The notes below the pieces were generated by a model. The model saw only the letters and a program-made list of their open reading frames with translations, was not told the DNA's origin and ran no database searches. This document shows positions 16,616 to 24,531 of a stretch of DNA of 64,000 nt, in pieces. Both the position numbers and the translations under genes were made by a program. Positions within the stretch are counted from its first letter, which is position 1; every line of letters begins with the position of its first letter. Source of the DNA: JBICHN01 sp043101845 (GTDB taxonomy: Bacteria > Planctomycetota > Phycisphaerae > Phycisphaerales > UBA5793); assembly GCA_043101845.1 (NCBI GenBank), contig JBICHN010000002.1:186001-250000 (forward strand). Reading direction: 5' to 3'.

Positions 16616-16721
16616 GTACCTGAGCGGAAAGCGTGACGTGTACGCCGAGACGCTGCAGCGGATTCTCGAGGTGCTGGACTTCGAGATCCGCGCAGCGCCG
16701 AGGCGACGAAAGGGCAAGTGA
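16515..16721 (+). CDS. XRE-family helix-turn-helix regulator
   Basis: The 68-residue protein is essentially one Cro/C1-type HTH: MTQQELSDLTGVLPHRISEY at about residues 16-35, then LSGKRDVYAETLQRILEVLD. It starts at the ATG at 16515, inside the 3' end of the primase gene, and ends overlapping the integrase ATG by one base. It is the likely repressor or regulator of the element, since it sits directly before the integrase. The operator could be the inverted repeat at 14485-14514. Confidence 0.85.
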   Translation: MDFRQRIIEELERREMTQQELSDLTGVLPHRISEYLSGKRDVYAETLQRILEVLDFEIRAAPRRRKGK

Positions 16722-18004
16722 TGGCGAGCATCAGCCGAGAGAGCAACGGCCGGAAGACGATCCAGTTTTCGCGCAACGGGCGCAAGCGTTTCAGCATCCG
16801 GCTTGGCAAAGTCTCGATGCGGCAGGCGGAAGCGGTGAAATCGAAAGTCGAGGATCTGCTGGGATCGAGCATCACGGGGGATGCCCCTCGCCGGTCAACG
16901 TCTGACTGGGTGCGGGCGATCGACGAGACACTGCATGAGCGTCTGGCGCGGGTTGGACTCGTGCAGCCTCGCGAGGCGAAGACGCAGGTCTCGCTGGCGT
17001 CAGCGATCGAGCTGTTCGGTGAATCCCGGAAAGACGTGAAACCGCAGACGCGGCTGGTTTGGAAGCAGGCGCATGATTCGCTTCGGGAGTATTTCGGCGA
17101 CGATAAGCCGGTCGATGAGATCGGCGAGGGCGACGCCGAGGATTTCGAGCAGCATCTAATCGGGCAGGGATACGCCAAGGCGACGGTGCGGAAGCGAATC
17201 GGCGTGGCGAAGATGCTCTGGCGGTGGGCGAGTCGGCGCGGCTATGTCGATCGAAACGTCTTCGCTGATCTCAAGTCGGCGACGGTGGCGACGAAGCACA
17301 AGTATTTCGTGACGCAGGAAGAGGCGGCGGCGGTTCTGGACGCCTGTCCCGACGTGCAGTGGCGACTGATCTTCGCGCTGGCGCGCTATGGCGGCCTGCG
17401 CGTGCCGAGTGAGATATGCCGCCTGACGTGGGCGGATATTGACTGGGAACGGCGACGGATGCGCGTGCAGTGTCCGAAGACGCAGCATCACGAGGGGCAC
17501 GAAGAGCGGATCGTCCCGATCTTCCCTGAACTCGTGCCATACCTGCAGGATGCTTTCGACGCAGCCGAAGAGGGAGTAGATCACGTTGTGACGGCGCCTG
17601 AGGCGAGGAAGACAAGCAGCGCGTACCTGCGGAAGCGGATGCATCAGATCATTCGACAGGCGGGTCTGACTCCGTGGGCGCGGGTGTTCCACAACCTGCG
17701 ATCGTCGAGGCAGACGGAACTGGAGCAGCAGTTCCCCCCCTACGCGGCCTGCAAATGGATCGGCAACAGTCAGAAAGTTGCGCGTGATCACTACCTGCAG
17801 ATGACGGACGATCTGATGGATCGGGCGGCAGGCGTGGACGAGGCGATGCAGAATGCGGTGCAGAAAGCGTCCGAACACACCCGAACCGCATCGAAGGCGA
17901 GAAAGGTGAACTCCCCGCTTTCTGACGATTTCGACGCCATTCCTGATCGTTCGATGTCCTATGTAGCCCCGCCTGGATTCGAACCAGGGACCTGCCGATT
18001 ATGA
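16721..18004 (+). CDS. int: Tyrosine integrase with attachment core inside its coding sequence
   Basis: This is a 427-residue site-specific recombinase. The N-terminal arm and SAM-like core-binding domain span about residues 1-185. The catalytic domain shows R227 (GGLRVPSE), K253, H324-x-x-R327 (HNLRSS) and nucleophile Y358 (ARDHYLQ). The usual second His/Trp position is Asn 349 (WIGNS), a form I recall as common in planctomycete integrases. The start is the ATG at 16721 after AAGGGC. Residues 416-421 (APPGFE) are encoded by the attachment core. The final PGTCRL is read antisense through the tRNA gene, so the current C-terminus is an integration product. In the excised circle the frame would run into 12285-12467. 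Confidence 0.92.
   Translation: MASISRESNGRKTIQFSRNGRKRFSIRLGKVSMRQAEAVKSKVEDLLGSSITGDAPRRSTSDWVRAIDETLHERLARVGLVQPREAKTQVSLASAIELFGESRKDVKPQTRLVWKQAHDSLREYFGDDKPVDEIGEGDAEDFEQHLIGQGYAKATVRKRIGVAKMLWRWASRRGYVDRNVFADLKSATVATKHKYFVTQEEAAAVLDACPDVQWRLIFALARYGGLRVPSEICRLTWADIDWERRRMRVQCPKTQHHEGHEERIVPIFPELVPYLQDAFDAAEEGVDHVVTAPEARKTSSAYLRKRMHQIIRQAGLTPWARVFHNLRSSRQTELEQQFPPYAACKWIGNSQKVARDHYLQMTDDLMDRAAGVDEAMQNAVQKASEHTRTASKARKVNSPLSDDFDAIPDRSMSYVAPPGFEPGTCRL
17964..17983 (+). repeat. Right attachment site core (attR), within the tRNA 3' end and the integrase gene
   Basis: These 20 bp are identical to 12265-12284. They correspond to the T-loop, the 3' strand of the T-stem, the 3' strand of the acceptor stem and the discriminator base of the minus-strand tRNA. 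On the plus strand they encode residues 416-421 of the integrase. Confidence 0.9.
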
Positions 18005-18036
18005 GTCGGTTGCTCTAACCGCTGAGCTACGGGGCC
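17964..18036 (-). tRNA. tRNA with CAU anticodon (elongator Met, or Ile2)
   Basis: Read on the minus strand, the 73-nt cloverleaf has acceptor GGCCCCG paired with CGGGGCT (one G-U pair), D-stem GCTC/GAGC and anticodon loop CTCATAA. It also has a five-base variable loop, T-stem CCTGG/CCAGG with TTCGAAT loop, and discriminator A. CCA is not encoded. The 27-43 pair is an A-C mismatch. Sequence alone does not fully separate elongator Met from the lysidine-modified Ile2; Met is my first choice. The gene is intact because the integrated element supplies an identical 3' end. Confidence 0.92.
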
Positions 18037-18128
18037 GAAGAGTGACGCCCGCCTTGAGGGTGGCGATGGCGACTCGCTCAGGATAGCGGATGATTCGGAA
18101 GCGGTCCCAGCGCCGTCCGTTGACCCAA

Positions 18129-19139
18129 TCAGCCGTCATCAGACGCGTCTCTCACACGATCTCGCTGATAGTCCGCTTCGATCGCTTCAAGAGCCGCCCC
18201 GAGGGAGGAACCAATCGGGACGGGGCGATCGACACTGTCCCGCTGCGCCGCAGTCGCCGCGGCGGCGCGGAACGCAGTCTCGAGTTCCTCCCCTTCGTCC
18301 ACGAGGGAGATGAACTCGGTGAGTCGATCGGACTCGAGAAGTCGGGCGGCGATCAGCGTGGTCATGGCGTCATGAATCGCCGTCGACTCACCGAGCCTGA
18401 ACGGCCCGGTGAGATACTCGCGCTCGGTCATCGGTTCGTTCGTTTGACGCCACTCCGCATATTCGTCACGGGCATCGTCAAGCGCCTCGGAAACGACGGC
18501 GACCGCGACGAGTTCGCCCACGATCGCCCGGTACCAGTCGGGAAGATAGCGGTACCGCTCATTCAACGCCTGTTCGAGCACGGACTGACCGAACACATGG
18601 GCGATGTCGGCGATATCACGAGACGACGGTGTCTCGATCGACTCGCCATCGGAGTCGGCGAGAACAAGAAAGAAGCTCGCTCGTCCGACCCCGCGTTCTC
18701 GGAATCGTCGAGTATCGCCACCGAAGATCTGCACCCAGAGTTGACCGAAGGTCTCGGGATCATCGACGATAATCCCCTCGATCGGCGTCATGTTCTCGAC
18801 GAATCCGCCGGGAACCCCGGGCCGGGTGGGAGGAAAGACGCGTCGAACTGCTTCGTCGTAACGCGGCAGCGAGTCCCGTGTCGCGTCAGCCCATGCGCCG
18901 GGATTCGAATAGAGCGTGACGAGATCCGTCTTGGCGAACGCGGGCGGGAGCAAATCACGCGCGGTCGAGTTGATCTCCGGGGTCGGGCGCATGCTCAGCC
19001 GAAGAATGAGCGGAATCGCCGCGGTGAGCACGATAATGAATGCTGCGGCGGCGAGCGTGCCCCAGGTTCGCCGAACGGTCTGGTCTTCGATGCGCGGGCG
19101 TCTCGTTCCAGATTGCGGAGATGAAGCGTCGTGTGCCAT
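18129..19139 (-). CDS. Unknown membrane-anchored protein
   Basis: This protein is 336 residues from the ATG at 19139; an ATG at 19217 would add 26 residues, and neither has a clear ribosome site. A transmembrane helix lies at about residues 26-45 (LAAAAFIIVLTAAIPLILRL). A mostly helical soluble region follows, with PEINSTARDLLPPAFAKTDL, YLPDWYRAIVGELVAVAVV and PMTEREYLTGPFRLGESTAI. I do not recognise a domain. The sequence LLPPAFAKTDL resembles linkers in proteins that compute on peptidases, but a motif such as HExxH is absent. It is convergent with the integrase and ends about 90 bp from the tRNA. Confidence 0.7.
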   Translation of the reverse strand: MAHDASSPQSGTRRPRIEDQTVRRTWGTLAAAAFIIVLTAAIPLILRLSMRPTPEINSTARDLLPPAFAKTDLVTLYSNPGAWADATRDSLPRYDEAVRRVFPPTRPGVPGGFVENMTPIEGIIVDDPETFGQLWVQIFGGDTRRFRERGVGRASFFLVLADSDGESIETPSSRDIADIAHVFGQSVLEQALNERYRYLPDWYRAIVGELVAVAVVSEALDDARDEYAEWRQTNEPMTEREYLTGPFRLGESTAIHDAMTTLIAARLLESDRLTEFISLVDEGEELETAFRAAAATAAQRDSVDRPVPIGSSLGAALEAIEADYQRDRVRDASDDG

Positions 19140-19254
19140 GGAGACAAGCGTAGCAGCGCGTGTCCGGATGAAGAACAACGCACGAATGGACGACGGCGAA
19201 ACCGCCGCCGTACTCATTCGTGCGCGTTCGGTTGAACTGATCGGACGCGGTCCG

Positions 19255-22212
19255 TCAGTTGATCTGCGTCAATACCAGGTTCGACTTGCGGCCGACCTCC
19301 GCGGCCTGAATCCAGATCGCGAGCGGGCCGATGTTCGGTGGAATCGGTTCACTCAACGACGCGACGCCTCCGCCATCCGCGACCGCGCTGCCACCAAGCC
19401 GCGGTCGATCGAGGTCGAGCGTGACATTGAGCTGAGGCACGAAGGTCGATCCCTCGCCGGTCACGCTGTACGCGAAGTACACCCGTTGTCCCGGCGTCGC
19501 GTTCGACGCCTGCATCGACGCGTTCTGACCGGCGAACAGCGGATCCACGGTGAGGTCGAGCAGGTTCGGGAGGTCGTACCGCGCGACCCAGGTGCGCCAT
19601 GAGGTACCGCCCGAGGTCGTGAACTCATGATGACCCCAGAAGGTGTCATCCATCATCGGGTCCGGCACGGTCGCGCTGTAATCGCCCCAGCGGCCACCCG
19701 TCGCGCCGGCGGTCGAGTCCTGCACGATAACCGAATCGCGGAAGGTGTTCGGCGCGTCGCTCGCCAGACGAACCGCGCGAGACATCGAGATGTACTCGTC
19801 CGGCGCCGAGCGGGCGAAGGTGATCGCCGCGTTGCCCTCGTCATCCACGCCGATCGAGGGGAAGAAAGTGTGGATTTCGCCCCCCAGATCGATCTCGCCC
19901 CACTGGGCGATCTCGGGCGTGCCCCCGTTGGGCCAGTTGTTCATGTCGAACTCATACCACCGGACGCGGGCCCGCTGGTTGTTCACATGATGCACGGCCC
20001 AGAGTGATCCGTTGATGAGTGTGCAACTCCAGAATCGCGGTTCGAAGAGGAAGGGACGCGAACTCGTCCCGCGCTGCGGGGGCTGGTTGGGATAGGTGTA
20101 GGACGGAACATTGAGCGTAAAGGTCTGCCGCTGATAACTCGAGATCGGGTTGGTCACGGCGTGGAAAATGACCTGGGTATTCACGCTCAGCTCAGTCGAC
20201 TGCAAAATGTACTGCGCGGGCGCGTTCGCGTCGTATGTAACGGGGACGCCCATCGACTGCTGGCTCGTTCCGACGATGAGTTCGTGATTCGCGACGATCG
20301 ATCCGCCATTCAGCACGGACGATTTGTCGATCACATACACGAGGTACTTATCGGGACCGAAGAAGTCGGCGGTGAGGTAGATGAAGTCCGAGTCGACGCC
20401 CATGTTCGGCGAATCGATGTCGTTGTCCGAGATCGAAGTGACATCGATACGGTACTTCCACCAGTCGTTCGCGGTCTCCGGAGCGCCATCCTTGGAGACG
20501 GCGAGCAGGAAGTTCGATCGACCGTTGTCGCTCCGTTCGCAGGCCATCGCGAGGAAGCGGCCCGAGTGCGGATCCCAGTGCGCTTCGGGATCGAAGACGA
20601 AGTTGTCGGCGCCGAGCGATCCCCAGAAGCCGAACGAGTTCTCGATCTCGTCGCGCCAGAGGTTCGTGCCGTCTTTCAGGAAGCAGTTGATCTGCCCGTT
20701 CGTCATGAGCACGATGTGGTTCATGCCGACGGCCATCTCAGGATCCGGGGGATACCAGCCGGTTCCCGGCACGCCTTCGAACCCGAAGTCCGGACCGTCG
20801 CCGAGTCCTTCGAACGGCGCCTGCGTTCGGTAATCAGGATCCCAAAGAGGTGGAACCGGACGCGCGAGGTCCGCTTCCGTGAACTCGAGCGCGAGTCGCT
20901 CGGCGTTCATCGATTCGGGCGTCGCCGCGGCGAGGCCCGCCGGCGTCACGAGCGTGAGGCTGACCGACGACTCGTCGCCCTCCGCGGAGGCGCCTTCCCA
21001 CGCCATCGCAAGCTGGTTGTGCACACTCCAGACAAGTCGCGTGGCGCCGGAGCCGGTCGTCAGCTCCTGGCGGCCCTGCTTGTACTGATTCAGCGCGATC
21101 GGCGCCTCGAACGCGGCGGTCCCGTCGGCGAGAAACAATTGGCCGAAGACTTCGGCGTCGAGATCGCCATCCCGGTCCGCGTTGTACGCGATCAGGAAGC
21201 GCCCGTCAGGCCCTCCCGTGACCGCCACTCCGCTCAGCCATGCGTCGGTCGCGCGGGCGACCGTGATCGGCGCGTCGTCGATGAACCCATCCCGACCGAT
21301 TCGCCGCGCGAGGATGTCGTATCCGTGATCCGTCATCGCGTGCCAGACGACGACGAGACCATCTCCGTCGAGCATCGCGACCGCCGGCTCGATGTGATCG
21401 GTCGCGTCGTCCGGACTGACCCGGACCGCCGGTCCGTCCCACTCACCATTGGCGTTGAGCGTCCGCGCCAGTATCTCGGCCCGGTCAAGTGCTCGATCGA
21501 GTCGAGACCAGACCAGCACGAACGAGCCATCGTCTCGCGCTGCAACGGATGGGAATCGATCGGCAAGGTCCCGATCGCCATCGAACGCAAGTTCGATCTC
21601 GTCCGTGAGCGAGTCGCCGTCACGATTGAACAAGCGGCACGCGATCGCGGGCGAAGTTCCGTGAAGATTCGCGCGTGGAGTTTGCCACGCGACCAGCGCC
21701 ACGCCGTCGGGATTCACGGCGAGTGTCGGAGAGAGTTGATCGCCGTCGCGGAGTTCATTGACCGGGATCTCGGCGCCGAGTGGCGTGAGCGTCGAATCGA
21801 ACTGGCGAGCGACGATCGCCGCGCCGCTTCCATCCTGACCGGTCGAAGACCAGGCGAACCAGGCCGCGCCGTCAGCGCCGATCGCCACGGCGGGCTCACG
21901 CTGCATGCCCTGCATGAATTCGTTGATGTGCGTTTCGCCGCCAACGGGGCGTCCAACCGCATCGAACCGCTGGGCGAAGAGGCCGTAGGTTCCGCGCTCC
22001 TGGCGGCGACTCTGCCACACCACGACGAGATCACCGCCTGGACCGATGGCCAGCGCCGGACGATCCTGCGTCGACGAGGTGAAGACATTCGCCTGTACTT
22101 CAGTCGTTCGGGCCGGCGCCTCGAGAAGCTGAGACAGATCAACCTCGCCGCCGGGCGCCGCGCTGGCGATCGGAACGAGCAGGGTAGCAGACAGCAGAGT
22201 GGACGAGATCAT
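19255..22212 (-). CDS. Large secreted beta-propeller protein with planctomycete C-terminal surface module
   Basis: It is 985 residues from the ATG at 22212; GGAGG lies ten bases upstream, whereas the ATG at 22221 is too close to it. The signal peptide is STLLSATLLVPIASAA. Residues about 35-450 are repeats of the type PALAIGPGGDLVVVWQSRR and PAVAIGADGAAWFAWSS, a propeller of about six or seven blades. Residues 480-880 form a second region (WYPPDPEMAVGMNHIVLMTN; WGDYSATVPDPMMDDTFWGH). The last 95 residues carry a beta-sandwich module (NATPGQRVYFAYSVTGEGST) that also ends the secreted protein at 61531-62862. It is probably extracellular; no enzymatic motif is seen. Confidence 0.82.
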   Translation of the reverse strand: MISSTLLSATLLVPIASAAPGGEVDLSQLLEAPARTTEVQANVFTSSTQDRPALAIGPGGDLVVVWQSRRQERGTYGLFAQRFDAVGRPVGGETHINEFMQGMQREPAVAIGADGAAWFAWSSTGQDGSGAAIVARQFDSTLTPLGAEIPVNELRDGDQLSPTLAVNPDGVALVAWQTPRANLHGTSPAIACRLFNRDGDSLTDEIELAFDGDRDLADRFPSVAARDDGSFVLVWSRLDRALDRAEILARTLNANGEWDGPAVRVSPDDATDHIEPAVAMLDGDGLVVVWHAMTDHGYDILARRIGRDGFIDDAPITVARATDAWLSGVAVTGGPDGRFLIAYNADRDGDLDAEVFGQLFLADGTAAFEAPIALNQYKQGRQELTTGSGATRLVWSVHNQLAMAWEGASAEGDESSVSLTLVTPAGLAAATPESMNAERLALEFTEADLARPVPPLWDPDYRTQAPFEGLGDGPDFGFEGVPGTGWYPPDPEMAVGMNHIVLMTNGQINCFLKDGTNLWRDEIENSFGFWGSLGADNFVFDPEAHWDPHSGRFLAMACERSDNGRSNFLLAVSKDGAPETANDWWKYRIDVTSISDNDIDSPNMGVDSDFIYLTADFFGPDKYLVYVIDKSSVLNGGSIVANHELIVGTSQQSMGVPVTYDANAPAQYILQSTELSVNTQVIFHAVTNPISSYQRQTFTLNVPSYTYPNQPPQRGTSSRPFLFEPRFWSCTLINGSLWAVHHVNNQRARVRWYEFDMNNWPNGGTPEIAQWGEIDLGGEIHTFFPSIGVDDEGNAAITFARSAPDEYISMSRAVRLASDAPNTFRDSVIVQDSTAGATGGRWGDYSATVPDPMMDDTFWGHHEFTTSGGTSWRTWVARYDLPNLLDLTVDPLFAGQNASMQASNATPGQRVYFAYSVTGEGSTFVPQLNVTLDLDRPRLGGSAVADGGGVASLSEPIPPNIGPLAIWIQAAEVGRKSNLVLTQIN

Positions 22213-22406
22213 GGCGGTCATTCCTCCGAGACCTGAACCGCCCCGCGTCAGCTCCGCGAATTCCCGGGACGGTCGATTGTTCGATTAATGAACCGCGAGC
22301 CCCCCGCGGTTGTTTCGGCCCTTTGCATCATGAACGACGAACGGTCTGTTCACAACCAAAAAAGAGCCTTCGACCCGGATATCCGGCCCATCCGTTCGGC
22401 GTCTGT

Positions 22407-23537
22407 TTAGACACGCCCGGGCATGGGACCGAGGGTGACTGGCGCCTCGATCTTCTCCTCGCCACGGATGATCGAGAGGGTGACCTCGTCGCCGACTTCG
22501 AATTCGTTGATGATGTCGCGAAACGCGTCGAAGGTCGTGGTCGGCCGCCCTTCGACCGCCACGACGACATCGCCCAGTTGAACCCGGCCGCGCTCCATGC
22601 TCGTGCCGCGAAGTCCGGCATGATCGGCCGGCGAATTCGGTGTCACCCGATCGACATAGAGACCCTCGGGCAGGTCGATTCGGCGCTGTCGTTCGAGGTA
22701 ACTCGTGGGGATGAGTTGCACCCCAACCCACGGCCGGATGATGCGACCGTGTTCGATGAGTTGGGGAACGATCTCGTTCACCGCGTCGACCGGAATCGCG
22801 AATCCCACTCCCGCGTTGGCGCCGGACGGGCTCGAGATCACCGTGTTGACTCCAATGAGTCGGCCGGCTGAATCGAGAAGCGGTCCGCCCGAGTTCCCGG
22901 GGTTGATCGCCGCGTCCGTCTGAATCATGCCTTCGAGCAGGTTGCCATCCTCGGTCGGAACCGAGCGATTCAGTGCGCTCACGATTCCGGTGGTGAGCGT
23001 CTGCTGCAGGCCGAATGGACTGCCGATCGCGAAGACCGACTGTCCGACGCGGAGGTCCGACGATTCACCGATAGGAAGGGGAACGATCTTCGCGACCGGC
23101 GCGGTGACCCGGAGAACAGCGAGGTCCTGCGACGGGCTGAATCCGACGACCGCCGCGCGGTAACTCGCCTGGTCAGCAAGGGTCACGACGAGTTCATCCG
23201 CGTTCGCCGCGACATGGTAATTCGTGACGATGTGACCCGCGTCGTCCCAGATTAATCCCGTTCCGCTCGCGCCGGCGACGGGCGTCGCGGAGAGTCGTCC
23301 CTGGCCGTACCGCACATTGGCGATGTACACGACCGACGGCGACGCCGATTCGAAGATCTCCGTCGCGGTCGATTCGAAGTCCGCGAGTTCACCACGCGGC
23401 GTGATCTCGCGCGGGCGCGAGTTGATCGGCCGGAGGAATGGCCAGAGTCCCGTGTAGGCGATGTACACCGACATCAGCAACACGAGTATCACGAGCAGGT
23501 TTGTCGCCAGCCGCGGCCGGGAACCGTCGTCACCCAC
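22407..23537 (-). CDS. HtrA/DegS-type periplasmic serine protease with one PDZ domain
   Basis: The GTG at 23537 is preceded by GGGAG with six-base spacing, giving 376 residues; a GTG at 23555 lacks a site. One N-terminal membrane helix (ATNLLVILVLLMSVYIAYTG) anchors the protein. The trypsin-like domain has the full triad H108 (TNYHV), D138 (SQDLAVL) and S216 (GNSGGP). A single PDZ domain covers about residues 270-370. This one-PDZ, membrane-anchored form matches DegS-like or HtrA quality-control proteases. The gene lies downstream of the NnrE gene on the same strand with a 48-bp gap. Confidence 0.95.
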   Translation of the reverse strand: MGDDGSRPRLATNLLVILVLLMSVYIAYTGLWPFLRPINSRPREITPRGELADFESTATEIFESASPSVVYIANVRYGQGRLSATPVAGASGTGLIWDDAGHIVTNYHVAANADELVVTLADQASYRAAVVGFSPSQDLAVLRVTAPVAKIVPLPIGESSDLRVGQSVFAIGSPFGLQQTLTTGIVSALNRSVPTEDGNLLEGMIQTDAAINPGNSGGPLLDSAGRLIGVNTVISSPSGANAGVGFAIPVDAVNEIVPQLIEHGRIIRPWVGVQLIPTSYLERQRRIDLPEGLYVDRVTPNSPADHAGLRGTSMERGRVQLGDVVVAVEGRPTTTFDAFRDIINEFEVGDEVTLSIIRGEEKIEAPVTLGPMPGRV

Positions 23538-23585
23538 ACCAAACTCCCGAGACACAGGGCCGAACGCCCATCGGTTCGTCTTTCG

Positions 23586-24473
23586 TCAATGCACCGGACG
23601 CGCGCCGGGACGGGACGCCCGGTCGTCACCGTCTTCATCCTCATCGAGATGACGACGACTTCGTCGCTCCTCGATCTCGTCCGGGAACGGATCGATCTCG
23701 ACGGGTTGACCGAATCGCTCGAGCAACTGAATCGGCGCTCCGATGTCGGCGATCGAAACTTCACCGACATACGACTGGGCGTCGAGTTCGAGAAACCCCT
23801 GCTTGAGTCCAACGAAAGACACCGTCAGGTCCGCCCGCACACACTCCCCTTCGACGCGGCCGCTGTCGCAGTCGAGACCGCTGGGAAGGTCGACGCTCAA
23901 GACGGGCGTGGCCCGAGCGTTCATCCATCGAATGAGTCGATCGAACGGCGGACGCGGGGCGCCCGTCGCGCCAACCCCGAGAAGCGCATCGATGATGAGC
24001 GCGCCGTCGCGGGCATGGTCATCAAGTCGCTGCTCGAGATCGTCGTGCAGGTCTTCCGAATTCGATCGATAGATCGAATGAATGGGAATCGCCATGCGCC
24101 GGCAAATGTCGAAGTTGACGCGCGCCGCGTCGCTGAGGCGTCCGACGCCTCCGTCGACATCAAACGCCGCGATGATCTGAACCGCATGCCCGCCGTTTAC
24201 GAGATGACGCGCCGCAGCGAACCCGTCACCGCCGTTGTTTCCGGGTCCGCAGAAAATCGTGACTTCCCCCGGTTCCTCGAGGAGCCGCAGGAGTCGAGCC
24301 GCCTCCGCCGCGACTTCCGAGGCCGCGTTCTCCATGAGTACGATCGACGGAACGCCAAACTCCTCGGTCGCCAGCCGGTCGAGGGTCTGGATGGACTCGC
24401 GGTCGAAGACGAAGATCGCGTCGTCGCACATCGCGGATCCGGGGTTGGGCTCGCTGTGAACGGAACGACTCAT
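23586..24473 (-). CDS. nnrE: NAD(P)H-hydrate epimerase (YjeF N-terminal domain)
   Basis: It is 295 residues from the ATG at 24473; ATG 24431 is an alternative that begins just before the conserved domain. The signature IFCGPGNNGGDGFAAARHL, preceded by VLMENAASEVA, marks the YjeF_N family, which interconverts R- and S-hydrated NAD(P)H in metabolite repair. The conserved Asp of LSVDLPSGLDCDSG and the FVGLKQGF region are present. The dehydratase domain (NnrD) is not fused; the C-terminus is an Asp/Glu/Arg-rich tail. It is divergent from the glycosyltransferase gene. Confidence 0.92.
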   Translation of the reverse strand: MSRSVHSEPNPGSAMCDDAIFVFDRESIQTLDRLATEEFGVPSIVLMENAASEVAAEAARLLRLLEEPGEVTIFCGPGNNGGDGFAAARHLVNGGHAVQIIAAFDVDGGVGRLSDAARVNFDICRRMAIPIHSIYRSNSEDLHDDLEQRLDDHARDGALIIDALLGVGATGAPRPPFDRLIRWMNARATPVLSVDLPSGLDCDSGRVEGECVRADLTVSFVGLKQGFLELDAQSYVGEVSIADIGAPIQLLERFGQPVEIDPFPDEIEERRSRRHLDEDEDGDDRASRPGARPVH

Positions 24474-24531
24474 CCGCCGATGATACGCTCCCAGACATGA
24501 ATCACGACGAGGAAAGGACACCGACGCGGCT

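Larger units (their letters stand above)
12265..17983. mobile_element. 5.7-kb integrative element in the 3' end of a CAU tRNA gene
   Basis: Both ends carry the same 20-bp core, TAGCCCCGCCTGGATTCGAA, at 12265-12284 and 17964-17983. The right copy is the 3' end of a complete tRNA gene, and the left copy is the displaced fragment. Between them lie an integrase, an excisionase-like protein, an XRE regulator, a RepB-like primase and several unknown genes, all on the plus strand. No terminase, portal, capsid, relaxase or conjugation gene is visible. It is therefore a plasmid-like or satellite-like element rather than a complete prophage. Part of it looks less GC-rich than the flanks (12540-13240). 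Confidence 0.9.

Noticed and set aside
18129..19217. ATG at 19217 as the start of the minus-strand membrane protein
   Set aside because: The extra 26 residues are poor in conserved features, and no ribosome site is visible; the ATG at 19139 places the membrane helix at a more usual distance. This remains uncertain.
20161..22236. A 691-codon plus-strand open frame
   Set aside because: It is antisense to the beta-propeller gene and is Arg/Glu/Asp-rich with no recognisable domain, typical of a GC-rich shadow frame.
22291..22311. Inverted repeat AACCGCG...CGCGGTT as a terminator
   Set aside because: The 7-bp stem is not followed by a T-run on either strand, and it lies between two same-strand genes where a promoter is also expected. 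Too weak to list.
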